Made by a program: the position numbers and the translations under genes
Shown here: positions 43,317-53,074 of the stretch, piece by piece
Layout of the letters: each line of letters starts with the position of its first letter
Numbering within the stretch: the first letter of the stretch is position 1
Assembly: GCA_963779485.1 (NCBI GenBank)
Contig: CAVZYJ010000009.1
Location: 248,001-312,000, forward strand
Source of the DNA: CAVVJA01 sp963779485
GTDB lineage: Bacteria > Actinomycetota > Actinomycetes > Mycobacteriales > Jatrophihabitantaceae
Reading direction: 5' to 3'
DNA: 64,000 bases
The notes under the pieces: generated by a model
Told to the model about the DNA's origin: nothing
Databases searched by the model: none
Seen by the model: the letters and a program-made list of their open reading frames with translations, nothing else

Positions 43317-43773
43317 ATGGACCGCGACTGGGACGCCGCCGGAATGGCCCGCAACGCCCGACCGAGGGACGGTCTCGGCCGCCCGCTGCCGCGCGGCGCT
43401 GAAGGGGTCTCCCGGCAACCGGAGGGCATCGTTCGGACGTCGATACCGCACCGTCGCCGAGGCGCAGACGCTGCTGCAGTCGGGTCGGCCGTTCCACGCG
43501 CACGAGGTCTTCGAAGACGCCTGGAAGAACTCCCGCGACCTCGGCCACACCGACGACGCCGCGCTGTGGAAGGCGCTCGCTCAGTTCGCCGTCGGCTGCA
43601 CGCATCGAGCACGAGGCGACCAGGTCGGCGCCTGGACACTTCTGCAGCGCGCCAGAGACGGACTCGCCCGCTTTTCGGGGACCGCTCCTTACGACATTGA
43701 CGTCGACGCGCTGCGGACCTGGGCGGCGTCACCGGACACTGCACCGATGCCGCCGCTACGCATCCCGGCCTGA
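43317..43773 (+). pseudogene. DUF309 family protein with a frameshift
   Basis: ATG 43317 reads MDRDWDAAGMARNARPRDGL; after about 43435 the frame shifts to RYRTVAEAQTLLQSGRPFHA, HEVFEDAWKNSRDLGHTDDA, LWKALAQFAVGCTHRARGD and the RIPA end. This is DUF309 (PF03745), a helical hydrolase-like protein of unknown function, about 150 residues when joined. One indel. Confidence 0.7.
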
Positions 43774-43843
43774 CCGGGCGGGCCCTGCTAGAGGGCAACC
43801 GCGAGACGATCCTCGATTGAGACGCACGAAGGGCAGTTGCTGC

Positions 43844-44446
43844 TTATCCGGCGTTGCGTTTGCGGTAACGGATATGGGTGGTTAGCGGTGAGTGGAGTAC
43901 CTCGACGGGCTCGAAGCCGAAGGTCTCGACGCCGTCGAGCATGCGCTCGCCGCTGCCGAGTAGGACGGGTGCGATGTCGAGGGTGAGTTCATCGATCACG
44001 CCGGCGTTGAGTGCCTGTCGCACTGTCAAAGCGCCGCCGGCGATGTCCACGCCGTTGCCGTTCGCCGTTTCGAGCGCCTGCGCGTAGGCGGCGTCGAAGC
44101 CCTCGGTGACGAAGTGGAAGGTGGTCCCGCCCTCCATTTCGATCGGTTCGCGCGGGTGGTGAGTGAGCACGAAGACCGGGGCGTGGTAGGGCGGCTCGGA
44201 CCCCCACTATCCGTCCTACGGTTCGGTCCACTCATCGCGGATCGGCCCGAACATGTTGCGGCCCATGACGTAGGCGCCGCGAGGGCGCATGAGCCATCCG
44301 TTGGCTGTCTTGTCGGCTTCGGTCGCGCGCGGGTCGCCGATATGCCAGCCGTGCAGCTCGCGGCCGCGCCTGCCCAGTGGATTGTCTCGGCTCTGTAACC
44401 AGTTGCGCGTTGCGTTGCGAGCGTTGATAGCAGCTACATCCGACAT
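43844..44446 (-). pseudogene. Dihydrofolate reductase-fold (RibD C-terminal) protein with two amber codons
   Basis: A single frame gives DNPLGRRGRELHGWHIGD, GAYVMGRNMFGPIRDEW, TEP-TAG-DG-TAG-WGSEPPYHAPVFVLTHH, TTFHFVTEGFDAAYAQA and HIRYRKRNAG. Both TAG codons (44207-44209, 44216-44218) sit where homologues have tryptophan (TGG), so each is one G-to-A change. The N-terminus before DNPLG is degraded. RibD-fold reductases of this type are common and of unknown substrate. Two ambers nine bases apart make it a pseudogene. Confidence 0.8.
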
Positions 44447-44559
44447 CGGCGGTCGACGTCCCCGATGAGTTGACAGATCACACTGCCAGAAGCGGATCCA
44501 CTTGCGGCGCATGCGGGTCCCGTGCGCGAGCCGTCGGTGGAGGCGGATAGCTTCGATCC

Positions 44560-44949
44560 ATGTCGAGCCAGGACGTGATCAGTTCCTTTTGGTCAGCTAT
44601 GCAAGCCAACGACTGGGCACGCGCGGCCAGCCACCTGGCGCCCGAGTGCGCGGTCGACTGGCCATGCTCTGGGGAGCGGATTGTTGGCAGGGACAACTTC
44701 GCCGCAATACAGGCTCGGTACCCAACGAACACCGGTCGCTGGCGCTTCGACGTGCACCGCCTCGTCGCCGGCGGCGACACCGTCGTCAGCGAGGTGACCG
44801 TGACCGACAGCGAACAGTCCGCGCGCCTGATCGTCTTCTCGGAAGTGGTTGGTGATCACATCGCACGCCAGGTCGAGTACTGGCCTATGCCGTATGACCC
44901 TCTCGCAGGCCGCGAGGATTTGACACGCCCGATCGAACGCATCCCCTGA
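44560..44949 (+). CDS. NTF2-like/SnoaL-type nuclear transport factor 2 fold protein
   Basis: 129 residues: FWSAMQANDWARAASHLAPE, CAVDWPCSGERIVGRDNFAA, RWRFDVHRLVAGGDTVVSEV and VEYWPMPYDPL form the cone-shaped NTF2 fold. Likely a small enzyme or binding protein; substrate unknown. Intact single gene with ATG 44560. Confidence 0.8.
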   Translation: MSSQDVISSFWSAMQANDWARAASHLAPECAVDWPCSGERIVGRDNFAAIQARYPTNTGRWRFDVHRLVAGGDTVVSEVTVTDSEQSARLIVFSEVVGDHIARQVEYWPMPYDPLAGREDLTRPIERIP

Positions 44950-45159
44950 TTGACCGTCCTGCAGCGGGATCCCTCCGCGGAAACCGTGTCGTCGAGAAGG
45001 CGTCAGCGTGCGCGGCAGCGTTTAAAGAGTCCTGGCGACCTCCTACGATTGCGGTGAGATGGAGCGCACGATGGTGCGGAGGCCTACCCATCGCTGTCCA
45101 AGATCGGCCCAGACAGTTTCATCGGGTACGAGACGGCCCACAACCAGCGGTTCCTGCGG

Positions 45160-45441
45160 GTGGTCGGCCCGGGAGTGGCCGTCGCGGTCGTCACCACGAT
45201 CCTGCTGGTCTTCGTTCGCCCGCACCAGGTGCCGCTGGGCGGCGCTGTGGTCGGCGGCGTGCTGCTGCTGGCCATCATCGCGCTGACCGTGCGCTTCCCG
45301 GCCCCGGCACACGCCAAGCTAGCGCGCGGCCTCGACGCCGACATCCACGCGATGCTGGTGCGCACGAACTGGGCCCGAGCGGCGGCGTGGACGCTGCTCG
45401 GCGTGCTCGATCTGTGGATGCTCTACCAGGTCGCTCACTGA
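45160..45441 (+). CDS. Small two- or three-helix membrane protein
   Basis: The frame from 45160 encodes helices VAVAVVTTILLVFV, GAVVGGVLLLAIIALTV and WTLLGVLDLWMLYQVAH. The same frame stays open upstream to a TGA at about 45056 and reads AYPSLSKIGPDSFIGYETAH, which looks coding, so the natural start is probably just upstream and hidden by a slip. Function unknown. Confidence 0.55.
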   Translation: MVGPGVAVAVVTTILLVFVRPHQVPLGGAVVGGVLLLAIIALTVRFPAPAHAKLARGLDADIHAMLVRTNWARAAAWTLLGVLDLWMLYQVAH

Positions 45442-45723
45442 ATGCTCGTGCCTGGGGCGCCAGGTCCTTGCGAACTCTGGCAGATCTACCGGCGGTTAGG
45501 CCGCCGACCGGTTCGGTGGCCGCCCGCGCGCCGTCTCGCAGTACAAGGGCAGCCGCGCAGCTCTGAGCGGGTGAGAATCGCCGCGGGTCGAAGTTGTGTC
45601 CATTGCGGGCCGTCATCAGCCCGAGGACAGTGGGCTCGAGGTCCTATGACGACCCGGCTCGGCACGCGCAGCAGGCGCGGAACCGGGTGTGGCGCGTCGC
45701 CACGCGAACCCAAGGAGTCTGCG

Positions 45724-45861
45724 GTGGCCGACAAGTCGCCCCGTCAGTCGAGCAGCAAGAAGTCTGGCAAGACGCTGAAGCAGAAACGCGTCGACAAGAA
45801 GGCCGCAGCGGCTAGTAAGGACACTCGGGTGCACATCCCGACCCGCGGCCCCGCCAAGTAG
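45724..45861 (+). CDS. Lysine-rich 45-residue protein
   Basis: GTG 45724 with AAGGAG 9 bp upstream encodes ADKSPRQSSSKKSGKTLKQK then RVDKKAAAASKDTRVHIPTR and a GPAK end. Such short Lys/Ser-rich proteins are widespread in actinobacteria and unstudied. The RBS and composition support it. Confidence 0.6.
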   Translation: MADKSPRQSSSKKSGKTLKQKRVDKKAAAASKDTRVHIPTRGPAK

Positions 45862-46016
45862 AGCGGCAAGCAGTCGGTCGGCCTGGTGGCCCTCCTACGG
45901 ACAGCGATCCTGTAGCGAGCGGTGTAGCCGGAGCAGTGCGAAACAGCTATGCGATGCCTGTAGAGCGGTCCGCTCCCGAACATGTGTTCGCTATCCTTTG
46001 GTTCTGCCGCGGCTGG

Positions 46017-46349
46017 TCAGTAGATGTCGGTTTCGCGCGGCGGGTCGTCGTCCTCGTCCACCAATTCGGCGAGCCCCTTTTCCAGCTCACCGGGGACTGC
46101 CAACTCGGCGCGGAACCGGAACACAGCCCGCTCACCCGCGTCCTGCTTGTCCTCGGCGAGCTCCGCGAGCACCTGGCCGGTCGAGCGGAAAAACGCGGCA
46201 ACCGCTCGCCGGTGAGCGCGGGTCGCCAGATCCGCGAACACACCAGCGAGCCACCGCGCATCATCGACGGTCAAGTACGCGACCGGCACACTGAGCCGGT
46301 CGGTGTCGATCGGCTGCCACTCGCCGCTGGGTCGGGTCGGTTCGGTCAT
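46017..46349 (-). CDS. Hypothetical protein, 110 residues
   Basis: From ATG 46349 (AAGGAG at the right distance): TEPTRPSGEWQPIDTDRLSV, VAYLTVDDARWLAGVFADLA and FRSTGQVLAELAEDKQDAGE. Acidic, helical, no family recognised. Intact and with a good ribosome site, so likely real. Confidence 0.6.
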   Translation of the reverse strand: MTEPTRPSGEWQPIDTDRLSVPVAYLTVDDARWLAGVFADLATRAHRRAVAAFFRSTGQVLAELAEDKQDAGERAVFRFRAELAVPGELEKGLAELVDEDDDPPRETDIY

Positions 46350-46362
46350 GACCAATCAACTC

Positions 46363-47646
46363 CTTCTGAAGAGTCTCCCAGGGGGAAGGGGGTAACGCGC
46401 GGTTTCCGTTAGCGCCGGCTGGTTTGAGGTGCCTGTTCCGGGCTGGTCGTCGACACTGGGGTGCGCAATTTGCTCGGTAGTGGCGCCGTTTGTGCATGAA
46501 TCAGGCTGCTTGAATGTTCGGGCCACCGAGAAGAGGCTCGAGCGTATGGACGAGGTCGCCGCAGGCCGAGCAGCGGGTCGCGCAGCAACACCGTGCGCGT
46601 GCTGATCAGCGAGGCGTTTTGGAGCAGCGCCGCGACAACAGCCAACCCGAAGCAGAGACCAGCAACTGAGCGAGCGGTTCGGGCGGGCGGCGGGCGGGGC
46701 GACGCCGCCTACCCACGGATGTCCCCGGCCTGCAGGCGGGGTGCGCTGCCGCCGACGTGGAATATGAGCGGCCATCGGCGCGTGAGGCGAGGTTGCGGGC
46801 TGAGTCGCATATGTCGGCGCTGGCTTCGTCGTCGGCGCATGTCCCGGCGGACCTCGCTGTTTCCGTTATCGCCTTCACCGCCGTGTGGATCTTGATCCTG
46901 ATCGTGATTATTCGCCGCTTGCCGAGCCGCCCTCAGCGTCCGACGGCGGGAGGGTCGATCCGACCTTCCCGACCCAGCGCTTCCTGCTGGGGCGCTCCTG
47001 TCGTGCAGCCTTCTCCCCGAAGGAAACCGTGCGGTCGGCCTCCGGCGCCTCATCCGCTACCTGGCAGCACGCGACCCCACCCACAGTCAGACGATCGGCT
47101 GCTCGCGCATTCGTGCTGCCGGCCGCGATCGCGCCGGGGACCATATTGCCCCGCTCATCGCAGATCCTGGCCAGCTCGTCTTCGGTCAACTCGGCGATCT
47201 TCTCGGCCAAGGACTGGCGCTGCGGATGAGGCGGCTCACCTGGGCCAGCCGATCCTGGCGGGCGGCTACGTCGCCGGACTGCGGCGTCGACATGATGATC
47301 ATCACGCCCGCGCTGCGACGTTCTTGCTGGCGCGGCGTAGTTTCGTGCGGAACTCCCCGCCAGCACGGACTGTTTGTCGGATCCATCTGTGGTGGTCGTG
47401 CAGGCGGGGAGCGGTCGGCTCGGAGGCTGGCGCGTGACGCTGCCGCGTTACGTTTCCAGCCCCGCCCTTCGAGTCAAGTCGACCGCCGGTGATCGACCTC
47501 GATGCCACGCTCGGCGAGCAGCTCCTCGACATCGCGATCGGACACCCGAACCGGTAAATACCAACGAACTGCCAACACGATCACCGATGATCGCTGAATG
47601 CAAACGGAGCCGCTGGCGGCGCAAGTCGGCGCAGCGCCGGGGTGGC
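46363..47646. other. 1.28-kb region with only doubtful coding remnants
   Basis: A plus-strand frame from ATG 46811 has one membrane helix (LAVSVIAFTAVWILILIVII). On the minus strand around 47170-47300, two frames joined read MSTPQSGDVAARQDRLAQVS, then QSLAEKIAELTEDELARICD, helical and coding-like but of no known family, with a slip near 47215. Nothing else stands out. Confidence 0.35.
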
Positions 47647-48333
47647 CTACTTGACGGGGGTGACCGCAGACGTCGCTGATGCTCCCAGGTTGGTCTTGAT
47701 CGTGATGTTCTGGGGATTGGCTTCGCTGAAGAACGATCCCGTGTATTGGCCGTTGCCGCCGGTGGAGAGCGCACCAGTGCAGTTCTGACCGCTGCATAGT
47801 GGCTGCCCGGTCGACGTCACCGAGGCGGTCAGCGTGAGGTACTTGAGCGGGTCGGTCGCCACCAGGGACAACCGGTGCTGGCGAGCGCTCCACTTCGCGC
47901 TGGTGATCGTCACAGTATCGGGCGGGGTCGGCGTGCCTGGGTTGATCGTGAAGCTGAAGGCCTGCCGCGCGGTATCCCCGATGCCGTCGCGGACCTGCAG
48001 GGTGAGGGTGGTCGTGGCGGCCGTGGTGGGAATGCCGTAGACGTAGGCGGAGTACACGCCGTAGGACGGGGTTAGCAGCATGTCGGCGGGAAGGCTCCCG
48101 GACACCACGCTCCAGGTATAGGGCGTTGGCCCGGAGCCGCCGAAGGAGGTGGCGACCCCGGCGAAGAAGGCGCCCACGCTGCCGGAGCCCATGTCGCAGA
48201 CACCGTTGGTACAGACATAGCTGCCAATGTCGATCGTCAGCGGCTGCGAGGCTGCCGACGCGGTGGCAGTCTGGGCCACGCCGAGGGCGAGTAGCGCGCC
48301 TGCAAGGAGGGAACGCTTGAGCCAAGTCCGCAT
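47647..48333 (-). CDS. Secreted protein with putative Ig-like domain
   Basis: 228 residues from ATG 48333. Signal peptide RTWLKRSLLAGALLALGVAQ with cleavage near ASA-ASQ (about 28). The mature part includes a CTNGVCDMG loop, TPYTWSVVSGSLPADMLLTP and TTTLTLQVRDGIGDTARQAF, the pattern of a putative Ig (He_PIG-type) domain, then a second beta domain VTITSAKWSARQHRLSLVAT. Extracellular, role unknown. Upstream in-frame starts read into unrelated text. Confidence 0.75.
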   Translation of the reverse strand: MRTWLKRSLLAGALLALGVAQTATASAASQPLTIDIGSYVCTNGVCDMGSGSVGAFFAGVATSFGGSGPTPYTWSVVSGSLPADMLLTPSYGVYSAYVYGIPTTAATTTLTLQVRDGIGDTARQAFSFTINPGTPTPPDTVTITSAKWSARQHRLSLVATDPLKYLTLTASVTSTGQPLCSGQNCTGALSTGGNGQYTGSFFSEANPQNITIKTNLGASATSAVTPVK

Positions 48334-48689
48334 GAGAATCTTCTTCCTCGCGCTGGCGGCCGCGGTGATATCACGACGACAGGGCTGGGACGCCGACCTA
48401 CGGCATGGTTGCCTATCTACTAACACGAACGGTGCCGGCGACCGGTTCAACCAACCAGTCGGCCGCCGACGGCACCGGACGCGAACGGCGGTGGGCGACC
48501 GAGGAGTACGAGCGCTGGCTCGCACCGATGTTGACCTGCCCTCCTGACCGAATCGTCGACGCAAAGCCGGGCCACCACAGTCCCGCCTGACGTAGGCCAA
48601 CCCGCGGACGATGCCCGATCCGGGCCGATCGACGACGCTGCGCAGGGCCGCATGCACAAACGCTTGGGCGCCTCGACGCATCCCGTCGC

Positions 48690-48841
48690 ACTTTCTCCGC
48701 CGCCTCCGGGCCGATGATCGCGATGCCACTCGGGGCAGCAGGATGCTGGTTGATGAACCGCTGCACAAGGAAAGACTTGCCCTCCAGCCACTCAAACGTG
48801 GTACGAGCGCCACGGCCGGCAAACTCCGCGGTCTCGCGATT
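48690..48841 (-). pseudogene. Fragment of a DUF1579/FABP-like beta-barrel protein
   Basis: The frame NRETAEFAGRGARTTFEWLE, GKSFLVQRFINQHPAAPSGI and AIIGPEA matches the N-terminal third of small proteins with FEWLEGxxFL and GIAIIG. It breaks off at about 48690; the FxxHYFDSRG end is absent. Family label is approximate. Confidence 0.45.
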
Positions 48842-49879
48842 CACTGGCGCTCGTCATCGTGTGCCCCTCCCGATCGAGAACGCCTTCACACAGTGAAGAC
48901 CGACCAACGCCACCAAACTCATCGCACCCGGCAGGTGTCTGCTGCGCCAGCCTTCACAGTGCGACCAGCAGGCAAGCCCAATCGCACACCAGTTCCATCG
49001 ATCGGTGCGGGCTTACGGTATGTAAGTACTGGCGCGTTGGCCACGCAGATGGGTTGATCTGCAGCGCTTATCAGCGCGAGTCGATCGCCCGCGGCGATTA
49101 TCGGCCTGCGCTTGACCTTATGGGCGATTCGTGTGCGCTGCGCGCGGTTGGCCAGTGCGAGCCGATCTGCAGCGGCGCCGCGGCGGCGTGGCTCGCGACC
49201 TGATCGGCCGTTCCGGTGAAGTCGCTAGTCAGCGTGTCGCCGGCATCATCGCAGTGCGTGTGCAGCTCCGAACCGGGATTGCTCTCACCGACATCGCTTG
49301 GAAGTCCGGACCGACCCGATGGACGCTGACCAAGACGGCGGATGGATACCGGGTCGGCGGACGCGCGGTAACCGTCGGCGAGGACGCCGAATACGCAATG
49401 TCAGTCGCGGGCCTCCTGCCACATCGGCCTTGCTGTTCACGACGATCCAGACCTTCAGCGACGGCCATAGGGACTCCTGGATCGAGACGTCTGAGGATCC
49501 TCATGAACCCGATGACGCCGGCCCCGGCCTTGAGCCTGGCCGCAGGTTCGGCGTTAGCTCATCCGACGAGCCACCACCACGAGAGCTGGGCGGCTGGAAC
49601 GGCCCACAGCCAGCACGACGACTCCAAACACAGGCGGTGTCGTCTCCGGCATCGGTGCAGGCGTGATCACGGCTATCCGCCTGATCACGATTGCGGCTCG
49701 TCGACCTAGTCCCAGATCGGGGTCAGCGCGGGCCTGGTCTTCGAGGTAGGCCCCGTCGGCGAGCAGCAGCAGCGGCTTGGTCGCGTCGCCGCCATAGAAC
49801 GTGGTGCGGGTGTCACCGAGCAGCGCCACCGAGCCGGTGAAGACCACGACCTACATCAGCCTCGCGCCGCTGGCGGCGA
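48842..49879. other. 1.04-kb region without a supported gene
   Basis: A plus-strand frame at 49131-49709 and a minus-strand frame at 49554-49847 (with GDTRTTFYGGDATKPLLLLA) are open, but I cannot place either in a family and composition is uneven. Probably decayed sequence before the CorA fragment. Confidence 0.35.
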
Positions 49880-50489
49880 CTGCCCTTCTGCAGAAAGAAC
49901 CACGCGGCGGCCGAGAAGCCCTCGCTGCTGCTCTACCGAGTACTGGACAGCCTGATCAACAGCTTCTTTCCGATCCTGAGCGGGCTCGACGACCGCATCG
50001 ACGAACTGGAAGACCAGATCTTCGTGTCCGCCAGCGACGAGCAACTGCAGGAGATGTTCCAGATGAAGGCTGCTGGTCGGCATCCGCAAAGCGCTCACAC
50101 CGCAACGCGACTCCTTCGCAAGCCTTATGGGCCGGTTCGTCGACCTATCCAGCTTCGACCGCGAGGACGAGCACTACTTCCGGGACATCTACGACCACCT
50201 GATCCGCATTAGCGACCTCATCGACAGCTACCGCGACCTGCTCTCCAGCGCGATGGACGGCTACCTCTCAACCGTCTCTAACCGGCTCAACGCCGTCATG
50301 AAGCAACTCACCATCATCGCCACCGTCTTCCTACGGCTCACCTTCATCACCGGCTTCTTCGGCCAAAACTTCGGCTGGCTCACCGGCCACATCCAACGCT
50401 GGCCCACATTCCTCGGCCTCGGCCTCGGAAGAGAGCTGATCGCCCTCCTCCTCCTGCTCGGCTTCTTCAAACGACGCCACTGGTTCTAA
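49880..50489 (+). pseudogene. CorA-type magnesium/cobalt channel, truncated and frameshifted
   Basis: Reads KPSLLLYRVLDSLINSFFPI, GLDDRIDELEDQIFVSASDE and QEMFQMK in one frame, then after a slip near 50062 LLVGIRKALTPQRDSF, YDHLIRISDLIDSYRDLLSS and the two membrane helices with FFGQNFGWL in place of the canonical GMN loop. The N-terminal alpha/beta domain (about 150 residues) is missing. So only the stalk and pore part of a CorA protein remain. Confidence 0.75.
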
Positions 50490-50629
50490 CCGGACCGGCC
50501 CGACCGGGCGGATGTGGGCAAATACCCCGCGGTGGACGTCGCGTCCTGGGCGACGGCGCCGCCTTCACCGTCTGGCAGCCGAGGATCACTGGAAGACGAG
50601 ATCCGCCCAGTCAACGCGCCGCGGAGCCC

Positions 50630-51181
50630 GTGGGCGCTGCGGCGGATCCCTCGACCGGGGCCGTCATGCCGGACGACGGCCAGCAGCCAGACCAGAAGCC
50701 CCATCCAGACGAGTACCCGCGTGCCGGCGACAATCGGCAAGCCGACGCTGAAACCCGGCAGAGCGCGGATCCGAATCCGCCGACCGTCCGACGTTACCTC
50801 CCGCCGCCCCGCCGAGGCCACGGCCCACGCCGACGCCGACGCGCCACGGCCGACGATCCCACCCGGGCGCCGAGTGACGGCAAACTCACTCCGAGCCACC
50901 TCGCCGACGACCCGGTGCTCGCCTTGTGGGGCACCGACCTGGTTGAGGGTTACCGCGGCCAGTGGCGCGAGCGGCAGCTGCGGTTCGTCAACGACCCGCA
51001 CAGCGCGACCGGCGAGGCCGCCGACCTCGTCGAGGGAGGCCATGCGGTCACGCACCGACGCGATCACCGCACAGAAACAGACGCTGAACGGCTGGCAGTC
51101 GGCCGACAGCGATGACACCGAGGTGTAGCGGTCGCCATGCGGCGCTACCGCGACTTCCTCGATCACCCGGTCGATCTGTAG
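50630..51181 (+). pseudogene. Remnant of an actinobacterial membrane-associated helical protein
   Basis: Readable pieces are LADDPVLALWGTDLVEGYRG, QWRERQLRFVNDPHSATGEA and, after slips, EAMRSRTDAITAQKQTLNGW and MRRYRDFLDHPVDL. This resembles a C-terminal domain found behind a membrane helix in many mycobacterial proteins (WxxxQxxFVDDP ... LRxYRxFFxRLL). At least two frame changes. Function unknown. Confidence 0.5.
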
Positions 51182-51202
51182 CCCGAGGAAAGGAGTACAG
51201 CC

Positions 51203-51450
51203 ATGTCCTGGCGATCTCGAGGGGTGATGTCGGCGGCGCGGCGGAAGGCGGGGGTACGCATCGTGGCCCTGCTCGTGCTGCTGTTGATCATCGGAGCCAT
51301 CGCCGCCGGGCAACGCCACATACTTCAGCGTCGGGAACACGAACTGCGCCAAGGTCGGGACCATCACGGCCACCATCCTGGGCGGGGCCGCTGAACTACC
51401 TGGGGGTGAACCCAAGGATCAAGTGCGCGGTGCCGCAGCCGAGCAAATAA
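51203..51450 (+). pseudogene. Small conserved membrane protein with two slips
   Basis: Starts MSWRSRGVMSAARRKAGVRI, membrane helix VALLVLLLIIGAIAA; the next frame gives YFSVGNTNCAKVGTITATIL and a third frame GPLNYLGVNPRIKCAVPQPS before TAA 51448-51450. The ending is a conserved signature of short actinobacterial membrane proteins of unknown role. Joined length would be about 80 residues. Confidence 0.6.
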
Positions 51451-51904
51451 CGCGCCGGCACGATCGTGCCGATGTCCGACCAGCAGTGGCCGCTGCACGG
51501 CGCCGACCGGACCTGCCGAGTCCACGCTCCCGCGCGCCCGCGGTCGTGTCCAAGATCCGGTGCAAATAACGACGGACGTTCCGGCCGGCTTGACCCCGAT
51601 GGGTTGACAGCGCGACGCGTCTGCCCGCCGGCGCAGCGGCCGTTGACCGTCCGTGCTTGAGGACGGCGACGGGGACTTGCCGGATGTGGTCGAGGTGACG
51701 CCGCGACATTCCACGGCTGCCCCGGCCGGCGCGGTTCGAGGATGATCCGGCTCGGGAGTTGCTGGACCGATTCCGCGGACGAGGTCTCCGCGGTGAGGCT
51801 GCCAGTTGATCTGGCCGAGTTCGGGTGGGAGCCATTACGCTTCTGGGCGCTCGAAGGTCAGCGCAGTGACCGGGGAAACGGAGCGGCCGGCGGTGCGGAG
51901 CGGA
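51451..51904. other. 454-bp gap with a short coding-like tail
   Basis: Near 51720-51805 a plus-strand frame reads ARFEDDPARELLDRFRGRGL and stops, possibly the end of a lost gene. Otherwise no recognised feature before the hemolysin III gene. Confidence 0.35.
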
Positions 51905-52609
51905 ATGGTTCAGGACACGCTACCGGGGGACGCGCCTCCGGTTGGGGCGCGGTTGTACGACGCCCGCCGCGACGTGCACTACCCGAAACCGGTGTTACGC
52001 GGCTGGCTGCACCTGGTCTGGTTCGAAGCCTCGATCGTGCTCGGCACGCTGCTGGTCGCGACCATCGCCCACGGCGCGTTGGAGCTGACCGCGGCGGCGA
52101 TCTACACCGCCGCGATGGTCGGACTGTTCGGGGTCAGCGCCCTCTACCACCTGGGTCACTGGCAGGCGGCGACCCGGCGGGTGCTGCAGCGGCTGGATCA
52201 CGCGATGATCTTCCTGCTGATCGCGGGGACGGCGACGCCAGCGTTCCTGCTGGCCGCTTCCGGCGCGTACCGGCTGGTGGGCTTGGCCGGCTTGTGGGCG
52301 CTCACCCTGGCCGCCGCGGTCCTGCACCTGGTGTGGATGCAGGCCCCGGAACGGCTGGTCGGGGCCACCTATATCGGTCTTGGCTGGACGGCCGGGATGG
52401 CCCTGCCCGCGGTGTGGATCAACGCCGGGGTCGCCGCCGCGGTGTGGCTGCTGGCCGGCGGCCTGCTCTACACCGTAGGCGCGGTGTGCTACCACCGCCG
52501 CCGCCCGGACCCCGTCCCGGCCGTGTTCGGCTACCACGAGGTGTTTCATTGCTGCGTCTGCGCCGCCGCCGCCTGCCAGTACATCGCCATCGCCTTCTTC
52601 ATCGTCTAA
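51905..52609 (+). CDS. Hemolysin III / PAQR-family membrane protein
   Basis: 234 residues from ATG 51905 with about seven membrane helices. Zinc-site and family motifs are in place: SALYHLGHW (about 78), DHAMIFLLIAGTATP (about 98) and GYHEVFHCCV (about 210). Family members are ceramidase-like or channel-like membrane proteins (YqfA, HlyIII). Intact. A longer in-frame start at 51806 has no homology. Confidence 0.9.
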   Translation: MVQDTLPGDAPPVGARLYDARRDVHYPKPVLRGWLHLVWFEASIVLGTLLVATIAHGALELTAAAIYTAAMVGLFGVSALYHLGHWQAATRRVLQRLDHAMIFLLIAGTATPAFLLAASGAYRLVGLAGLWALTLAAAVLHLVWMQAPERLVGATYIGLGWTAGMALPAVWINAGVAAAVWLLAGGLLYTVGAVCYHRRRPDPVPAVFGYHEVFHCCVCAAAACQYIAIAFFIV

Positions 52610-52839
52610 TCCGGGCAACAGCTGAAACGGCGACAGCCGCAGGTCGCCGAGACACCGCCCGGGCGATGCCAACCAGACCCACGAGAAGCTGCTCTGTTGC
52701 AACAACAACGACAACGACACCGGCCACAAACGCCGCGAGAGCAAGCAGAAGCGTCATATTGTGTCAGTCGACCCTTTGAGGGGGGCACGGGAATACACCG
52801 GAAGCCCGATGGCCGCCCGGCTGCACCGGCCCTCACGAT

Positions 52840-53015
52840 CACCGGTCAGTCGGGAGGCTGGCGATAGCCCGTTTTCGGTCGGCAGCGTTGGTCAAAGTGT
52901 AGGCGCGCGTGGTCTCCAAGCGCCGGTGCCCCCCTCACCTCGGCGACGAGCACCAAGTCATGGCCGTCGCGCACGAGTGTCGTGCCGAAGGTGTGCCGCA
53001 GGACGTTGGCTTGTG
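52840..53015 (-). pseudogene. C-terminal fragment of a tyrosine recombinase
   Basis: Minus strand: ANVLRHTFGTTLVRDGHDLV and LVAE in one frame, then HRRLETTRAYTLTNAADRKR, AIASLPTDR and TGA at 52840-52842 in another. HxLRHT, the GH position and the Tyr of TTRAYTL identify the catalytic end of an integrase. A slip in the G run at about 52928 separates the pieces. The rest of the gene is missing where the ABC permease fragment begins. Confidence 0.7.
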
Positions 53016-53074
53016 AACTCCCGATCTCGCCCGGATCCCCGCAGGCTTGGCGATCATCGGACCTTTGGTCGCGA

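Noticed and set aside
41361..44446. Reassigned TAG (amber as a sense codon)
   Set aside because: TAG ends several intact genes here (abiEii, redoxin, universal stress protein, IS630 transposase), so it is a normal stop.
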